A stretch of DNA of 64,000 nt from Lantana camara (taxonomy: Eukaryota > Streptophyta > Magnoliopsida > Lamiales > Verbenaceae), in NCBI GenBank assembly GCA_037501455.1, contig CM074864.1:20640001-20704000 (forward strand), in the 5' to 3' direction. Both the position numbers and the translations under genes were made by a program. Shown piece by piece: positions 11,433 to 24,319 of this stretch (position 1 is its first letter; each line of letters opens with the position of its first letter). The notes under the pieces were generated by a model. That model was not told the DNA's origin, did not search any database, and saw nothing but the letters and a program-made list of their open reading frames with translations.

Positions 11433-14028
11433 TGTAGCACCCCTACACGTGGAGATGCCACACCCCCACACTATAGGTCAATCCATATACGAAACAGGTA
11501 ATCCGTACATGAACTAACCTATAGCGAACGGGTGACAATGCAAATAAAAGAACACGCTAGCTAGGCGGGACTAGACCCTCAAATGAAACTAAATCCAATA
11601 CAAGAAACTTATAAGCGGAAGCATAATAATATCGTATCATCATATCAATACATTATCATCTTCCAAATAACATTCACATATAAGTGCTCAAAACTACTAA
11701 CATGATACTCTAAAATGCTAATACATGGAAAGAAACGCTATGCTAGACTCGGCTGGATAAAAGACACGACCCGACTCCCGCCTAGCACGCCACGAACAAA
11801 ACTTGAAAGGTGGAGACGTCAGTCTGTGAAGACCGAGTGAGGGGCATAAATATATATAAACACAAGTAACATGCAAGTTACAATCTCGGGTAAGGTTTTG
11901 CAGCTAAAATAATATAGGTGCAAGAATAACATAGAACTCACCCGAGATTACAACTATCAAGTTTAGCACGATAATCACGTTTATTATAACCATTAGTGGC
12001 CATGGCGAGGGGCGTGCACGATCTCCACCCACCTCAACAGTGAACAAGGATTACACTTTCATTTAATTAAGTTATCATACAAGTCATTATAGTGCACACG
12101 ATCAATAACATGAAATCCATCCTTCACCATTGGTTGTGGGTTTGCAAGGCCCGAACCACCCACGATAACACGACGTACCTCGGGAGCATGACTCCCACGT
12201 ACGGGACTCCTTCCTCTACCAAACCTCCTGGTGGATTCAGGGGGCATCCCCACGGTGTGTGAGTTACCCGTCAGCCCTATGCTTTCCCGGTTGGCTCAAA
12301 CACTCACTCTCGGGCCCATAATGCATGATACACGATAATTCGCCAAACACGATCACGGTTCAATCACGATAACACGATACACGGCTTGCTTGTCATGAAC
12401 ACGATTAGTTTTCAAGAAACATGATTTCCTTTCAAAGAACACGACTTGTAACACGATACACGGGTAATTGTTAAATCCTATGTTCTTGGGACACGACTAT
12501 AAAGATATATATATATATGTAATTTGGCCGAAATCCATGTAAAGGTTATATGGTTCTAGATAATTAATAACTAAACCTCACCTTTACCAACAGAATGCAA
12601 GTTGAGACACGGCCTACGGCCCCTGCTCCACGTCACGAGAAGATGATCTGTCCAAGGGATACATGTATACATGAGACTTGACTCTAAATGGACTAAATAT
12701 GACGAACGGCGAAAATGTAACGAGATGACGAGCAATGAACAACGCAGCATAAAAATATCTTGTTTTGACATGTATTCAATCATATAATAGCAATTTGGGA
12801 TCAAAGAATGCCTTGCATCAACATGCTAAAAATCGAATTTTATGCAGAAAGTTTTGTTCTGTCAGACATGTGGGAACGGCCGTTCCGGCTTCCCTTTGAA
12901 AATGGGAAGGGCCGTTCCCGTGCCCTTTAAAACGCGCCAACGTTTTTTATTTTGAAAACACGCTGAGGCTGGGAACGGCCGTTCCCAGATTCGCCAGCCC
13001 AATTTGAATTAAAAGAGTGGGAACGACCGTTCCCATAATGCCTTGAGGCGGGAATGGCTGTTCCCAGTTCCTGCAACTGAAAACAGAGCAGAAACAGGGG
13101 ATGGCTACGGGAAGCATTAACAAGGCAACAAAACTCACGTTTGATCACTAAAAGGGCAGGAATTTCTGGTAATATTCAAGCATATATGTTCAAGATATGA
13201 TAATATATCACTTAAACCCATAAACCATGAAAAATCATCTAGATTTCCAAGTTTCATGTTCATGCTTCTTTGGATCACTCAATCTCAAATTTTCCAATAA
13301 TTCAAGTTCTAAACCAAGATAAAATCATATAATCATGCTTCAATCAGTCAATAACTCACTTATGTAATAATTCTCGAACCCTAACTAATCCATATCTGAT
13401 CAAGATTCATCAACCATGCAAATACCAACCTTGAAATGAAAGAAATGAAGAAGAAGAAGAAGAAGAAGAAGAAGAAGAAGAAGAAGAAGAAGAAGAAGAA
13501 GAAGAAGAAGAAGAAGAAGAAGGTGATTGAGTTCCCAAATCTTGAAATATTTCTTGAAATTCTTGGATGAAAATGATGAAACCTCCTCTCTCTTTCTTGG
13601 CTTATGGTTCGGTTATGAAAGGGAAGCAAATGATCGATGAATTTGGTTAAAAATGAACAAGGAACCTTATGGAAGAGATATAAGGTGATTCATCAATTTT
13701 GAAATATGTGAAATGCTTAAATTGCAATTTAGTCCCTCAAGAGTTGAAGTCATGCAATCAAGTATGTAGGGTTTTGAAATACAATCAATTAAGTCCTTGA
13801 AAAGTTATACAATTAAGTCCCCAAAGTTAAGAAAATAATCAAGTAGGGGCAATTCAGGTAATTAAAGCATTCCCGGTAATTGTTTCATATAATAAATATT
13901 TTTCTATGACTTGAAATAATTTTCTAATGATATGATTCTATATATTTCCATGAAAATGTACTAAAATTTTAATTTATAAAATTATAATGAAATGTAAGAA
14001 ATTAATTAATAAAAATCGGGGCGTTACA
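11433..14028 (-). repeat. 5' LTR (element sense) of the gag-only gypsy element
   Basis: A 2,596-base partner of 7029-9632 with the same ends. It differs by scattered substitutions, a short loss inside the palindrome cluster (fewer units near 12925-12990) and a longer GAA run. Confidence 0.88.
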
Positions 14029-14033
14029 GCAAG

Positions 14034-15540
14034 TCTGTCAAAGAGAGAGAGAGTCCACTTTAGATTTGGTTTTGTATGGAATTGACCTTGTCTCATGCGC
14101 TATTTATACGAACTTGGGCAGCCAATTTAGGGGGAGACTCATACATGCTACTTTGGGGAGCAACAACGCCCAGTCGTTTGGGAGCAACGCCAACAATTTC
14201 TTCTTTCTTTATTTTTAATTCTTTATTTTATTTTTTTAGATTTTATGTTTATGAGTAGCTAATTTCGTTAGTACTTAGCTAGGAACTTATGATTTAGTTT
14301 TGACATCGTGAGACCGAATCGGTTTTATAATTCAATTTAATTTCAAGTATTTGTTAACTCTCCGTTTGTTGTGTTATTGTGATTTATCTACTTAGTTGAT
14401 TAAGGCCTAATTTTCTAAGTAAGTTTATTGCATATAGCCAATCTTGATTGCATGAAGTTTATGTAGTGTGTGATAGATAATTAGTGGCACATTAACGATA
14501 GGACGTCCTAAAGTCGAATCTGACTCGTTAAGGGAGTTAATAATCGGATTTAAATCTAACGCGGTTGTGATTAGGTTAATTTGGGTTATCATTTTCTTGA
14601 TTCTTAATGCTGTCGATTCATTAAATCCTGTCGAGTATCTCTAGGGGTTGTGAATTGATTAGGGAATAATTATCGAGTGTGTCTAGATTATTCTATTATT
14701 TAAGAGAAAACGACACGGAGTCAAAGTGTCTCTATCTGCTATATCTAATCTACTTGAACAATTTGAATTTATCTTTGCTTCTATGATCGATGTCTTAACT
14801 GAATTATAATTCCTAGCTATGTACAACTTCTCATCTGATTTATTAAAACCAGCTTTCAAAGTGATTATTTTCTTTCTTATAGTTTATTTTATTCGCTTAG
14901 TTAATTAGTTTAGTTTAAAACCTAAAAACCCCCCTTTTCTTATTGACTTATCTTCATGCGAACTACTTGTGAGTTAATTTAATTAAATCGATCAATCTTT
15001 GTGGATCGACCCGTTGCACTTTACTCGTATTTGTTGCACTAGAATAATATTTTATTTTGACAGATTCGACACCTGTCACGCGATTATGCATTAATTACAC
15101 TGCCGGCGATCGACCTGCTGGTCGAATGTTGGAGCTAGCCAAGTGGAGGTCGATTGTACCTTCTTTCTCCTTTTGGCGTAGACAAATACAGAAGAGCATT
15201 GAATGCTCCTTAGTACACTTGTCCTAGGGGATGAGAAGTCCACAGGTGTCCCAACAGAGATGCTTTATGATATCTTGGTGTTTGGTGACGTAGGGCATCG
15301 GTCCGGGGATCGACATTCCGCTACCGTACCAGGATAGTCAAGTTTCGGGATCGACCTAGGAATAGCCAGATCGAGGTCGTACTACATTGGTTTCTCAAGT
15401 ATTTCTACTTTCGTGGCTATTTTTTACAAATTCTTGATAGTTAATGATTGAATTGGTTATAACTATTTGTACTTCTGCGCATTGATGATATACATGCGAG
15501 GGTCTCATTACAACCCTATGGTTTCTCTTGGATCGGTTTT
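14034..15540. other. Non-coding, possibly an old gypsy (Tat/Athila-like) leader
   Basis: No gene. The stretch continues the sequence broken by the insertion at 7029-14028. Around 14990-15070 it has ctttgtggatcgacccgt and, after a T-rich stretch, cgacacctgtca. These phrases commonly precede the gag of non-chromovirus gypsy elements in plants. The usual TTGGCGCCGTTGCCGGGG that would follow is absent. Repeated gatcgacc motifs occur at 15105-15370. The assignment is a weak inference. Confidence 0.3.
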
Positions 15541-16228
15541 AAGGGGGGGAAAGTAGATATATTTGAAAAAATTAAGACTTCACGCTCAAAATTAAGAAAA
15601 ATAAGAAGTCAAATTTGATTAAGGGAAAACAAAGAACCACCCCAATCAAAATCCATTCTTCCATCAATCAAATCTAAACTACATTCCACATATAAAACAA
15701 TTGATCTAAAATTAATAAAACATATATGCATGACCATTATGTAATAATGAAACTACAGTAAACGATCAGCAATTTTTTTAATAAAATATTTACTAAAAGA
15801 AACTATCTCACTCCTCAAGTTGGGCTTCTATTGTGTAAGTTTTTGAGTTTTGATTGAATCCACTTTAAGGCATAACATAGTTAATGGTATTTTTTTTTCC
15901 AACAATATGTAATTTGCGAAAATATTTGACTCTACCTTTAGATCAGTCGTCAAAATGTGCTCCCTCATTCTATTGTGTAGCACTAGAAAACCACATTAAA
16001 AATTATTGACAATCTTCCACCCACTAAAAACGAAATAAATTATTTTTCCCTCGGATAGTCCATGCTCCACGGGAGTTTTCTCGAGAACTATCTAATGTTG
16101 GGGTCACACCTATATGTGGAACAAAAGTATTAAGATACAATTGTGATTGGATTAAATGAGATATTTGTTGTTTACTTTGTAAACATTAATTCGGATGGTC
16201 CCAACCATCGGTTGGATGGATTAAATTC
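15541..16228. other. AT-rich intergenic sequence
   Basis: No coding frame, RNA gene or transposon end could be supported here. Confidence 0.5.
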
Positions 16229-18726
16229 TAAGGCCTGTTTACTTCTCATATAACAAGGTGATAGAGTTTTTCATCTGCCATAATCTGTTGTTTACTTTCT
16301 ATATGCAAAAGCCCTGAATTATGGTACGGGCCCGTATGAATAGCGTGATTTTGGTACCTCCAGCTGAAATAGAAATTTGGCGTGTCTTCTTAATCATTCC
16401 ATTTCTTGGTGAAGCGAAGTTACAATTCCATCCAAGTTTTGGTTGTAATTACGATCGATTAATCTTATCTTCATTTATGTAGAAGAGTAGAGGCGACACT
16501 AAACGCAGCAACAATTGCTCAGGTTTATCGGTATTATACCTTCTCTCTCGCCATATTTTTTCCCCTTTTATTTGATTAATTCTTACCCATTCCACACAAT
16601 TGGGCAGTGCTTGGTTTGTCATAATTTGTTGTTGATTTTCATCAGCGCAAATTCGAGGTAAGGTCAGACACCCTTAACTTTTTCCAGTTGATTTTTTTTT
16701 TTTTTTCTTTTTGTGTGTATTAGGCAATTCGATCGGTTCGATTAGGTTAGGTTTCTTAATTTTTGAAAAAGTCAATACAAATGGCTGCACTATTTGTGGA
16801 TTTAGTTGTGTGTATTTTCATGAAATTGGAGCAAATGCAGTTGGGTTTTTGCGATGTATGATGTGCATTGTCTTTCAATACTGGAAATTTTGTGTAAGAG
16901 AATGAATTTTGCTTTAAATATTGTGAGCATTTGCCAAATTGTAGAATGGACAATTTGTGTAATGATGATGAAGTTGTTATTGCGTTAGAGATAATTTGTA
17001 TTAAGTGATTAATGTGTTGCTTCTAGTTTGCCTGATATTGCGGAGTGGTTTTTTGGATCATGAATGTAGACATCGGTGTTATCAGAAGTACAGTCTCTTA
17101 GCTAGAATTCCAGCCCAAGCTGAAGACCTACATGGCATTGCTTATTATGTCAGTTTTTCGTTATATGGTCGAAATTAGTTAATCTATTATTGTTAGATGT
17201 GCTTTCTGTTTTTGGTTTGTGATTGAAGAGGTCTTCATTGTCCATTTTTCTATATTTTCATGAAGGATATATTAGGGTTGTTGTCTAAGTTGCATTATGG
17301 TTGTTATTCGAATGAGCTATAGGCTACTTTTTAAAAAACTGTCCGTAATTTAAATGTGTATGCCTGAGATAAATTTTGTTCCATTGAAGAATGGACTTCT
17401 TCGGTGATGAGGATGAGGCAGTCATGTCTTTGGAAATTATTAGGCTGCAAAATTGTTGATGCTTACTTACCTTATTTTACAAATTGTGGTATTAGGTTTT
17501 GATTCTTGTGTAGATTTTATTGCAAATACAGCCTTCTAGCTGGAAGCGGGCCAACAAAGAGGTTAATCAAGTGAATTCTAATGGTTCCCAAACGTGCCCG
17601 TTAAAAAGAAAAAGATCAAAGAAAATGGGTGAAGTGATTGTTGAAGCCATTACTAACTTTTATAATGAGTCAACGACATCTCATCGATGAAGTGATTGTT
17701 GAAGCCATAACGATCTTTTGCAATGAGTCCGATGTTGCATTGAGGCTTGGGGCTGCCAAAGATACCATCAAGCGACAAGAAGAAAATTTTGAGGCTATTG
17801 GAGCTTTGCCAATGATTGTTGATATTCAAGATCATATCAACGTCTCCAACATGCTTTAGACAACCCGAGTTAGATGAACATGTCTTTTGGAATGAACACT
17901 GTTGGCCGAACCGTAATGATACAAATGGCTATTGAAGGTATAAGCTGCATTAGAGTTATTGGTTTCTTACTATGAAGGATTGGATGTTTGGAAATATGCT
18001 CTGAGGAGCTTCTTTGGAAGTCCATGATGTTGCCGAATGTGATTTTTGTTTTGCTATTTAATCATGGAATTTTGTAGGTTCAATTATGTTGTAAACTTTC
18101 AGTGTTTATCTTAATTTAACTAGGTTATCTATGTAATGCTTATGGATATTGTTAATGTATGAATTTATCCCTCTGCTTTTATGGATCCAATTTTTTCTTT
18201 AAGGAACAAATTGTCCCTATTTCTATGGAAGTTTGTTTTAATTTATAAAACGGTGATTTTTTTGTGGTTGTAAATCTGTTGATAATGTATTCTTGGTGCA
18301 TGTCTTGTGGCTTGTGGATAGAAAGATTGATGGTAATGTTAAACCGAAGAGGGAACACTCGGGCTTTTTATTGAGTTTGAAAATACAGAGGGCCTATAAG
18401 CTTTCCAGTAGAAACACAAGGCTTTTGAAAAGTCAGAAGAAATCGGAATTATTACAGTCTAAACAAGATAGGAGATGAACATTACCGGAGGTGCCCCAAT
18501 TTTCCATCAGCTCCAGGAAGAAGGGCGAAGGGGAGAAATAGCTTTCAAAAGTGGGAGAATACCCTATTGGGGTTGGAATAAATCTTATTTCAAATGTAAG
18601 GGCAAAATAGTAATGTACACTAAGTCAGCCAATAACAGGCACAAAAAGTAAACAACAAAATTCATTCACTCTCAAAATTTTGTGTAATAAAAATTTAAAG
18701 AAAACAGGTGCTAATGGATAATAGAC
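16229..18726. other. Possible decayed DNA transposon upstream of the TIR element
   Basis: GGCCTGTTTACTTCTC at 16233, after a TAA, and TTTGTTGTTTACTTT at about 16168, mirrored by AAAGTAAACAACAAA at about 18647, hint at terminal repeats of a PIF-like element. No clean pair of termini with matching duplications was found. Apart from the small frame at 17638 nothing coding is visible. Before the 11-kb insertion at 18730 the right end of this stretch was the sequence just upstream of the NUMOD3 gene. Confidence 0.3.
17638..17859 (+). pseudogene. Small unidentified coding remnant with an internal duplication
   Basis: The frame reads DEVIVEAITIFCNES and then KDTIKRQEENFEAIGALP, stopping at 17859. 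The piece GEVIVEAITNFYNES about 60 bases upstream (17629-17670) is a tandem duplicate of its start, out of frame. The Lys/Arg-rich stretch before it (KRKRSKK) and this helical tail recall the C-terminal part of plant Myb/SANT-like proteins encoded by Harbinger-type elements. No domain is clear enough for a firm call. It could equally be a host gene fragment. Confidence 0.3.
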
Positions 18727-18729
18727 TAA

Positions 18730-19133
18730 GAACGCGTTTGTTATGCAGTAAGAGTTAATTTCATTTAATTTAATTCGGGCTTATTAAGTAAAATTAGCTC
18801 ACTTTAATAACACCTATTTTTCTGTTTGGTAGTTTTTAGTGTGCTAAAACTAAGTGGTTGTGTCATTTAATATCGTGTTTGATAGGAATTTGGCACACCG
18901 TACTAATATCCAAGTTTCCTAAAATGCCCTCATTTTAATTTGGAAAAGGATCCAGGCTTTGCGTACCATCTTTGTTGTTGTCTGTCACCCTTCTTCTTCT
19001 TCACGAAGACAACACACAATTTCACCGACTTTGCCTCATTCAATATGCAGGTAAAGCTTTTGAATTTCCACCTATTTTTTGTGTAAGGTAAGATGAAGGA
19101 ACAGTGTGTATTATCCTTGATTTAGGCAATACA
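18730..19133. repeat. Left terminal inverted repeat of the TIR element
   Basis: Mirrors 29289-29699 with substitutions and small indels. Both arms contain the cttcttcttcttc run and the gatttaggcaataca phrase. The left arm is cut off there by a copia LTR, so the original repeat may have been longer. Confidence 0.85.
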
Positions 19134-20640
19134 TGTTAGGAATAGTGCCCTGAAAATCGATGTAATAGTCTGCTTAGTGCTTTTCCTTTTGTAAATCACA
19201 GACAATCTTTGAATAATAAACGAACTAAGGCAACACTTCTTTATATGCTCTTGTCTGATTGTATGTTTACTTTAGTTGTGCATGTATAAGAACTCCTCTA
19301 ATCAATATAACTATAGGACTCAACCATTTAGGTGAAGTGGTTCATGAGACGAGCCCTAAATCACTTAGGTGATGATTAGAAATCACTCCAAGCCGATGAG
19401 TCCAAAAGACGGTGGAAGTGTCGATATGACTCATTTGAGGCTTGCTCGTGTGATCACGTCCCTAAGAAGGACCACCTTGTTTCATGGGGTGCAAAGTGTA
19501 TTGATTGATACGTGCGTGATACATGGGGGTGCTTACTTATTCTAAGTAGGTACACTGAGGTGCCCCGTGTGAGAAGATTCCTAAATGGGAAAGGAAGTTT
19601 TTATTTTCGGAAATAGAAACTTCCAGATTATGAAATATCTCATGAGTCATTGATGTGATTAAGTAGTCCTTAGACTTGAGATTCCATCGATGCTTTGTGG
19701 GCTAACTCTGCAGTTTTAGGTATGAGCTTTAAAGGATGTCGTCTTAGACAACTGACTCAAAGCTTATGTTGGGGCTGCACAAGTGGCACATGGAAGCATA
19801 TGAGAATCGATAAAGGATCTAAATTCCCTTACCCTAGATCTTGATTGAGAGATGGGATGTAGGAGGATTTTATCTCACATATATCAATGACTTAAAGGTT
19901 CTTTCGAATTGAGACATTCTTATTCAGCTAGGGGTCACACACCTGTTGCTAGATTATGGTAGAGTGATATGTGGACTGATTAATTAATTAAGGTCACTAC
20001 TTATTGAATTAAGAACCTAAAGGGTCACACACAAATGCCCGGTCACGACTTGAATCGATTAAACGAGTTGATCGAACTAATGGAAGATTGGTCAAGGACC
20101 ACAAGTGTGATTCACAGTTGTCCCACACGTGTCACGTGATTGTGATGATTGAATAATTAATTTGATTAATTATTTAATGGACTTTGATTTAATTATGAAT
20201 TATTAGTAAAGTTCTAATTTGGGGATTTCAAGTCTAATAAATAATTAATTGTGAATTAATCAATTATTAGCTTCAAGTTATTTATTATTAATAGATAAAT
20301 AATTAAATATAATATCTAAAAGAGTTAGATATTTATTCTTGCTAAACAAGTTGGTCAAAAGGAGACTTTTGGTCAAAGTAGAGAGTCTTTCTCTTCAATC
20401 AAGGAATCATATAGCAAAAGGGATAAGAATCCTACTTCATTAAGGATTAGGGGCTCGAACCCCCTAGCTATATATACAGGGGGTTCGAAACCCTTGTAGG
20501 TTGATACACAATCTCCTTCTCCAAATTATATGACATAAACCCTAGAGCCTAAACACTAAACATAGAACTAGCATCCTCCCTGTTTAGATCGTGATCGAGG
20601 TTGTTTGGCAAACGAGTGGCACACACGTTGAGGAAAAATC
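19134..20640 (+). repeat. Copia-type LTR remnant, right end lost
   Basis: Begins TGTTAGGAATAGTGCCCTG after ataca (19129-19133) and runs parallel to the LTR at 2499, but is much more diverged and lacks the middle and last parts. Homology fades near 20600-20640, inside the sequence corresponding to 4140-4160 of the first copy, and no second ataca is found. An old insertion whose right side was deleted into the Myb/SANT gene. Two CACGTG motifs remain at about 20130-20145. Confidence 0.7.
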
Positions 20641-20649
20641 ATAAGGTTG

Positions 20650-21159
20650 AACACTCCACGTATTTTTAATATCATATCAAGCTCGTGAATGTTAGGTTCT
20701 GATTTGTAATAATACGCACCACATACATAATTCACCTACAAAAAATGAAATCCAATAATCAGTGTAGTATCAAATTATTGAAAAGATAGCAAATATTAAA
20801 CCAAATAACCAATTACCTTGAAAATATATTCCCAATCCTCCATATTAGCATACACATTGTTGGTGGCCGAATCGATTGTTACCCTTGGACACTTCTTCAG
20901 ACATGACCATGCGACAAAACGTTTATGTAGAAACTCAAATTCAGTGAAGCAGTATTAATAATCAAAATAGGTTTTGAACTTTGTATTAACCACTTCCATT
21001 GCCTTCGTTATCGAGACATGGCTTTCATCATTCAATTTTTCCCCACTTCACCAACGCTTCTTTGCCCAATTCATTAATAAATTCTATGTCTATCTCTTTC
21101 TTTCAGTCCCCCGGATAAAACAGCTCAGACTGGTAGTTGATGGAGTCACGGTATGCCAT
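20650..21159 (-). pseudogene. Myb/SANT-like DNA-binding protein, pseudogene of the TIR element
   Basis: Read from ATG at 21159 on the minus strand. After MAYRDSINYQSELFYPGD a frameshift leads to EFINELGKEALVKWGKIE, another to a short block ending KFKTYFDY, then a TAA, then FLHKRFVAWSCLKKCPRVTI and a segment ending NMEDWEYIFK at about 20819, followed by a GT donor. A further exon (AG acceptor near 20747) gives AYYYKSEPNIHELDMIL. The pattern of a trihelix-like N half, L-x2-R with W/L spacing, D-x-W-x-Y and A-x2-Y...P-x3-EL is that of plant Myb/SANT-like domains, which in Harbinger elements bind the element's own ends. At least three inactivating changes, and its 3' part is removed by the LTR remnant. 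Confidence 0.65.
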
Positions 21160-21746
21160 TTTTTTTTTAACAGAAATAGGAAGACTAAGATTTAAATTAT
21201 AGGAGAATTGGCAATGAGCTTGGTTTAGGGACAACCCATATATATTGTGAAAAGGCACTTGCCTCAGTACTCTGCTACATGTGACACAAAAGTCTAAAGA
21301 GCATCCTACTTTCTCTCCCAAAACACATATTATCCCTACAAAACAGTTCAAACTCCCCTTTCGTACTTAGTAACGTCCCATTTTTTTCTTTGTTGACAAA
21401 TTAAAAAGTCAAAAAAATATATATTGGTAGTAATATTACATAGAATGGCAGCTTAAAAATATTACATATAATGGCAGTTCAAACTATATTAAGCATTGCA
21501 TTCAAATAACAACAAAAATAGCGACAAAATTTTACAACCAACTAATGCGTTTCGTAAACTGAATTAGAACTACCTTTGATATACGACAACATAATTACTA
21601 ATAGCATACAAAGTCAACACTACGTCTCAGAATCCAGGAGCGGCTATAACTCCCATAATAATACCAACAAGCAACGCAACAGCATACGACAAAATGTAAA
21701 GATGTACGACAGGAATTAGAGAACGACCTCTTTCCATTTCCAAGTG
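21160..21746. other. Spacer between the two TIR-element genes
   Basis: AT-rich sequence downstream of zf-GRF and upstream of the Myb/SANT start. A minus-strand TATA-like stretch (tatatatg, about 21238-21246) lies roughly 80 bases before the Myb/SANT ATG and could be its promoter. Nothing else is seen. Confidence 0.4.
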
Positions 21747-24319
21747 CTAATTAACCAGATGCAATGCCTCGGACACATGCAAAGGGGACACACAAGGACA
21801 TTTACTAGATACGTTGTCCTCCTCGGATCTGCCCTTTCCCACATGCTCCTTCGGTTCGGTTGGATCGTGATTTGATGAGCATGCTTTACCCGAATGCGGA
21901 CGCCCACCGCACCTATGGTAAACATCCCACCATATGTGTAATGCCCCAAATTTCGGAAGTTCAAGTAAGCACGCCACGTGCGGGTCTTCGGGAGTTGGGG
22001 GTTTAATTTTATATATTTACTTGCTTATTATAATTTCATTGCATTACTATGTGCATTATACATTCCTATGTATTTATATCATTTAACTTTTAATATGAAA
22101 TTGTGAATTGAGTGATAATGTGCTTAATTGTCGTATATGACTATAATTGATCATCTCTTTAATTTATGGACTTAATTGCATTTCATGAATTGGGAGTTAA
22201 ATGTCTAATTGTTAGAGATGATACTTGATTGCATTCATTTAAATGCATAAGGGACTATTATGCAAAATATAGAGTTATTATGCTTGTAGTGGATGATATA
22301 ATATATCATATATGTATTCTTCTCCCACACTCTCATACACTACATTACATACAAGAACTTCACACACACACATACACTAAGGATCGGTTTTTACACCATC
22401 AACAGAGGAAGGAAGATTTCATCTAATTTCAAGCTATAATTGAAGAACTTTGGAGCTAAGATCATCAACATCATCACATCTTCACCTCATCATTTCTCTT
22501 CCTTCATTTCAAGGTATAAATGGAAGAATTGTTTGAGCTTTTGATTATTTGGTTGAGTAGGGTTTGATGATTGATTGATGCTTTCATGCTTATTCATGAT
22601 TAGAAGCATGTTTAGGTCTTTTTCCCTTCAAGACTTGCATGAAACATGAAGTTATAAGGAAGTTGGATTATATGAAATTTTTGTTGGAAAACACGAATCA
22701 GAAAGCAGCGGAATTTAAAAAAAAAATTCCCAACAAAAGGATCTTGGACTCGCAATCGTGTATCCAAATTCGTAGAGTTAAGAAACTTACTTTTCTTTTA
22801 TTCTTTCTTGAAGCGTTTCAAGCCACCCAAGAACGCTCTTCTCGCGGCTTGATCCCCTCTCCTTGGTAAAGCTCGAATCTTCAAACTTCTAACTTGAAGC
22901 TCTCTAGAGATAGTCCACCAACTTGATCACAATCTAACTAGTAAGGATGCTAGTTCTCTAGTTAGTGTTTAGGCTTAACCTAGGGTTTATTTGATCTTGG
23001 AAAAAGGAAGGTGTTCAACATATGAACCAAAAGAATTGCCAATTAGCTCCATAAGGAGCTCGAGCTCTCCTATATATAGAAGAGGGAGAGGGACGCCGAA
23101 ATCCCTAGTCCTTATTGGGCAAGGATTTGTTCCCTCTCTCCTATTACTTGATCATCAAGTAATTTCCAACTTTGACTTTGAATTCAAATTCAAATCAACT
23201 TTCAAGAGAGCTAAAAATATCCAAACTATTTTTGGATAATTTTACACTTTATTTATTTAAAATAAATAACTTATTTTATCTAATTAATTAATTCATAATT
23301 AATTAACTAGATTATTTTTCTCCAAAATAAGACTTTCTTTTTAATTCAAAATTAAACCAAAGTCTATTAAATAATTAATCACATTAATTATTTAACACAT
23401 AAATAAATATACATATATATTTACACACGTGTGAGACACGTGTCACAAGGACACGTGTCACTCACGTGAGCCACACGTGTGGTTCACACGTGTGGAACCC
23501 TCTTGGCTCGATTAACTCGTTTAATCATTTTAAAGCCTCAACTCATGTAACCAAGTTGTTGTGTGTGACCCTCTAGGTTCTCAATTCAATTAGCAGTGAC
23601 CCTAATTAATTAATTCACTAATTAATTAATCAGTCCACAGATTAAATGACCATAGTCTAGCAGCAGGTGTTTAACCCCTAGCTGAATCGGAATGTTCGGA
23701 TTCGATAGAACCTTTAAGTCATTGATTCATGTGAGATACAATCCTCCTACTTACTATCTCTCAACCAAGATCTAGGGTAGGGGAATAATCAGAACCCTAA
23801 TAATCCGGTCTTAAAGCTAAGTGCATTTCATATCCATTTGATCTCAATCCAAGAAACCCTTTTCTTGATGTCTTGATCTACTGCCTTGGCCAAGGACTCC
23901 ATATGGCACATGAATGACTTACACAATAAGAGATCATCTTGCAAATGCAAGTGTGTCCTTTCTTGATTCTCATTCACTTTCATGAATCACTTGTGCAGCC
24001 CCAGCATAAGCCTTGAATTAGTTGTCTAAGGCGACACCCTTTAAAGCTTATACCTAAGACTACAGAGTTAACTCATAAAGTGACAAGGAACCTCAAGTCT
24101 AAGGATCAATTAATCACATCAATGACTCGTGAGATATTTCCTAATCTGGAAATTTCTATTTCCTGAAATAGAAACTTCCTTTCCCATTTAGGAATGTTCT
24201 CACACGAGGCACCTCAGTGAACTTACTTATTAAAGTAAGCACCCTCATGTATCACGCACGTATCAACTATACACTTTGCACCTCCATGAAACAAGGTGGT
24301 CCTTCTTAAGGGCGTGATC

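Larger units (their letters stand above)
7029..14028 (-). mobile_element. Gag-only gypsy-type LTR retrotransposon
   Basis: A 7.0-kb element with 2.6-kb LTRs (7029-9632 and 11433-14028) and a perfect target duplication gcaag (7024-7028 and 14029-14033). It lies on the minus strand: the primer site is next to the right LTR and the polypurine tract next to the left one. The 1.8-kb interior encodes only a gag protein. No protease, reverse transcriptase, RNase H or integrase is present, so it depends on another element for mobility. The LTRs differ at only scattered positions by eye, so the insertion is fairly recent. The same family recurs at 21937, 24320 and 40497. Confidence 0.88.

Noticed and set aside
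16229..18660. A second PIF-like TIR element
   Set aside because: The candidate ends share only about 15 bases and no matching 3-bp duplication with aligned termini could be shown, so it is noted only as a possibility.
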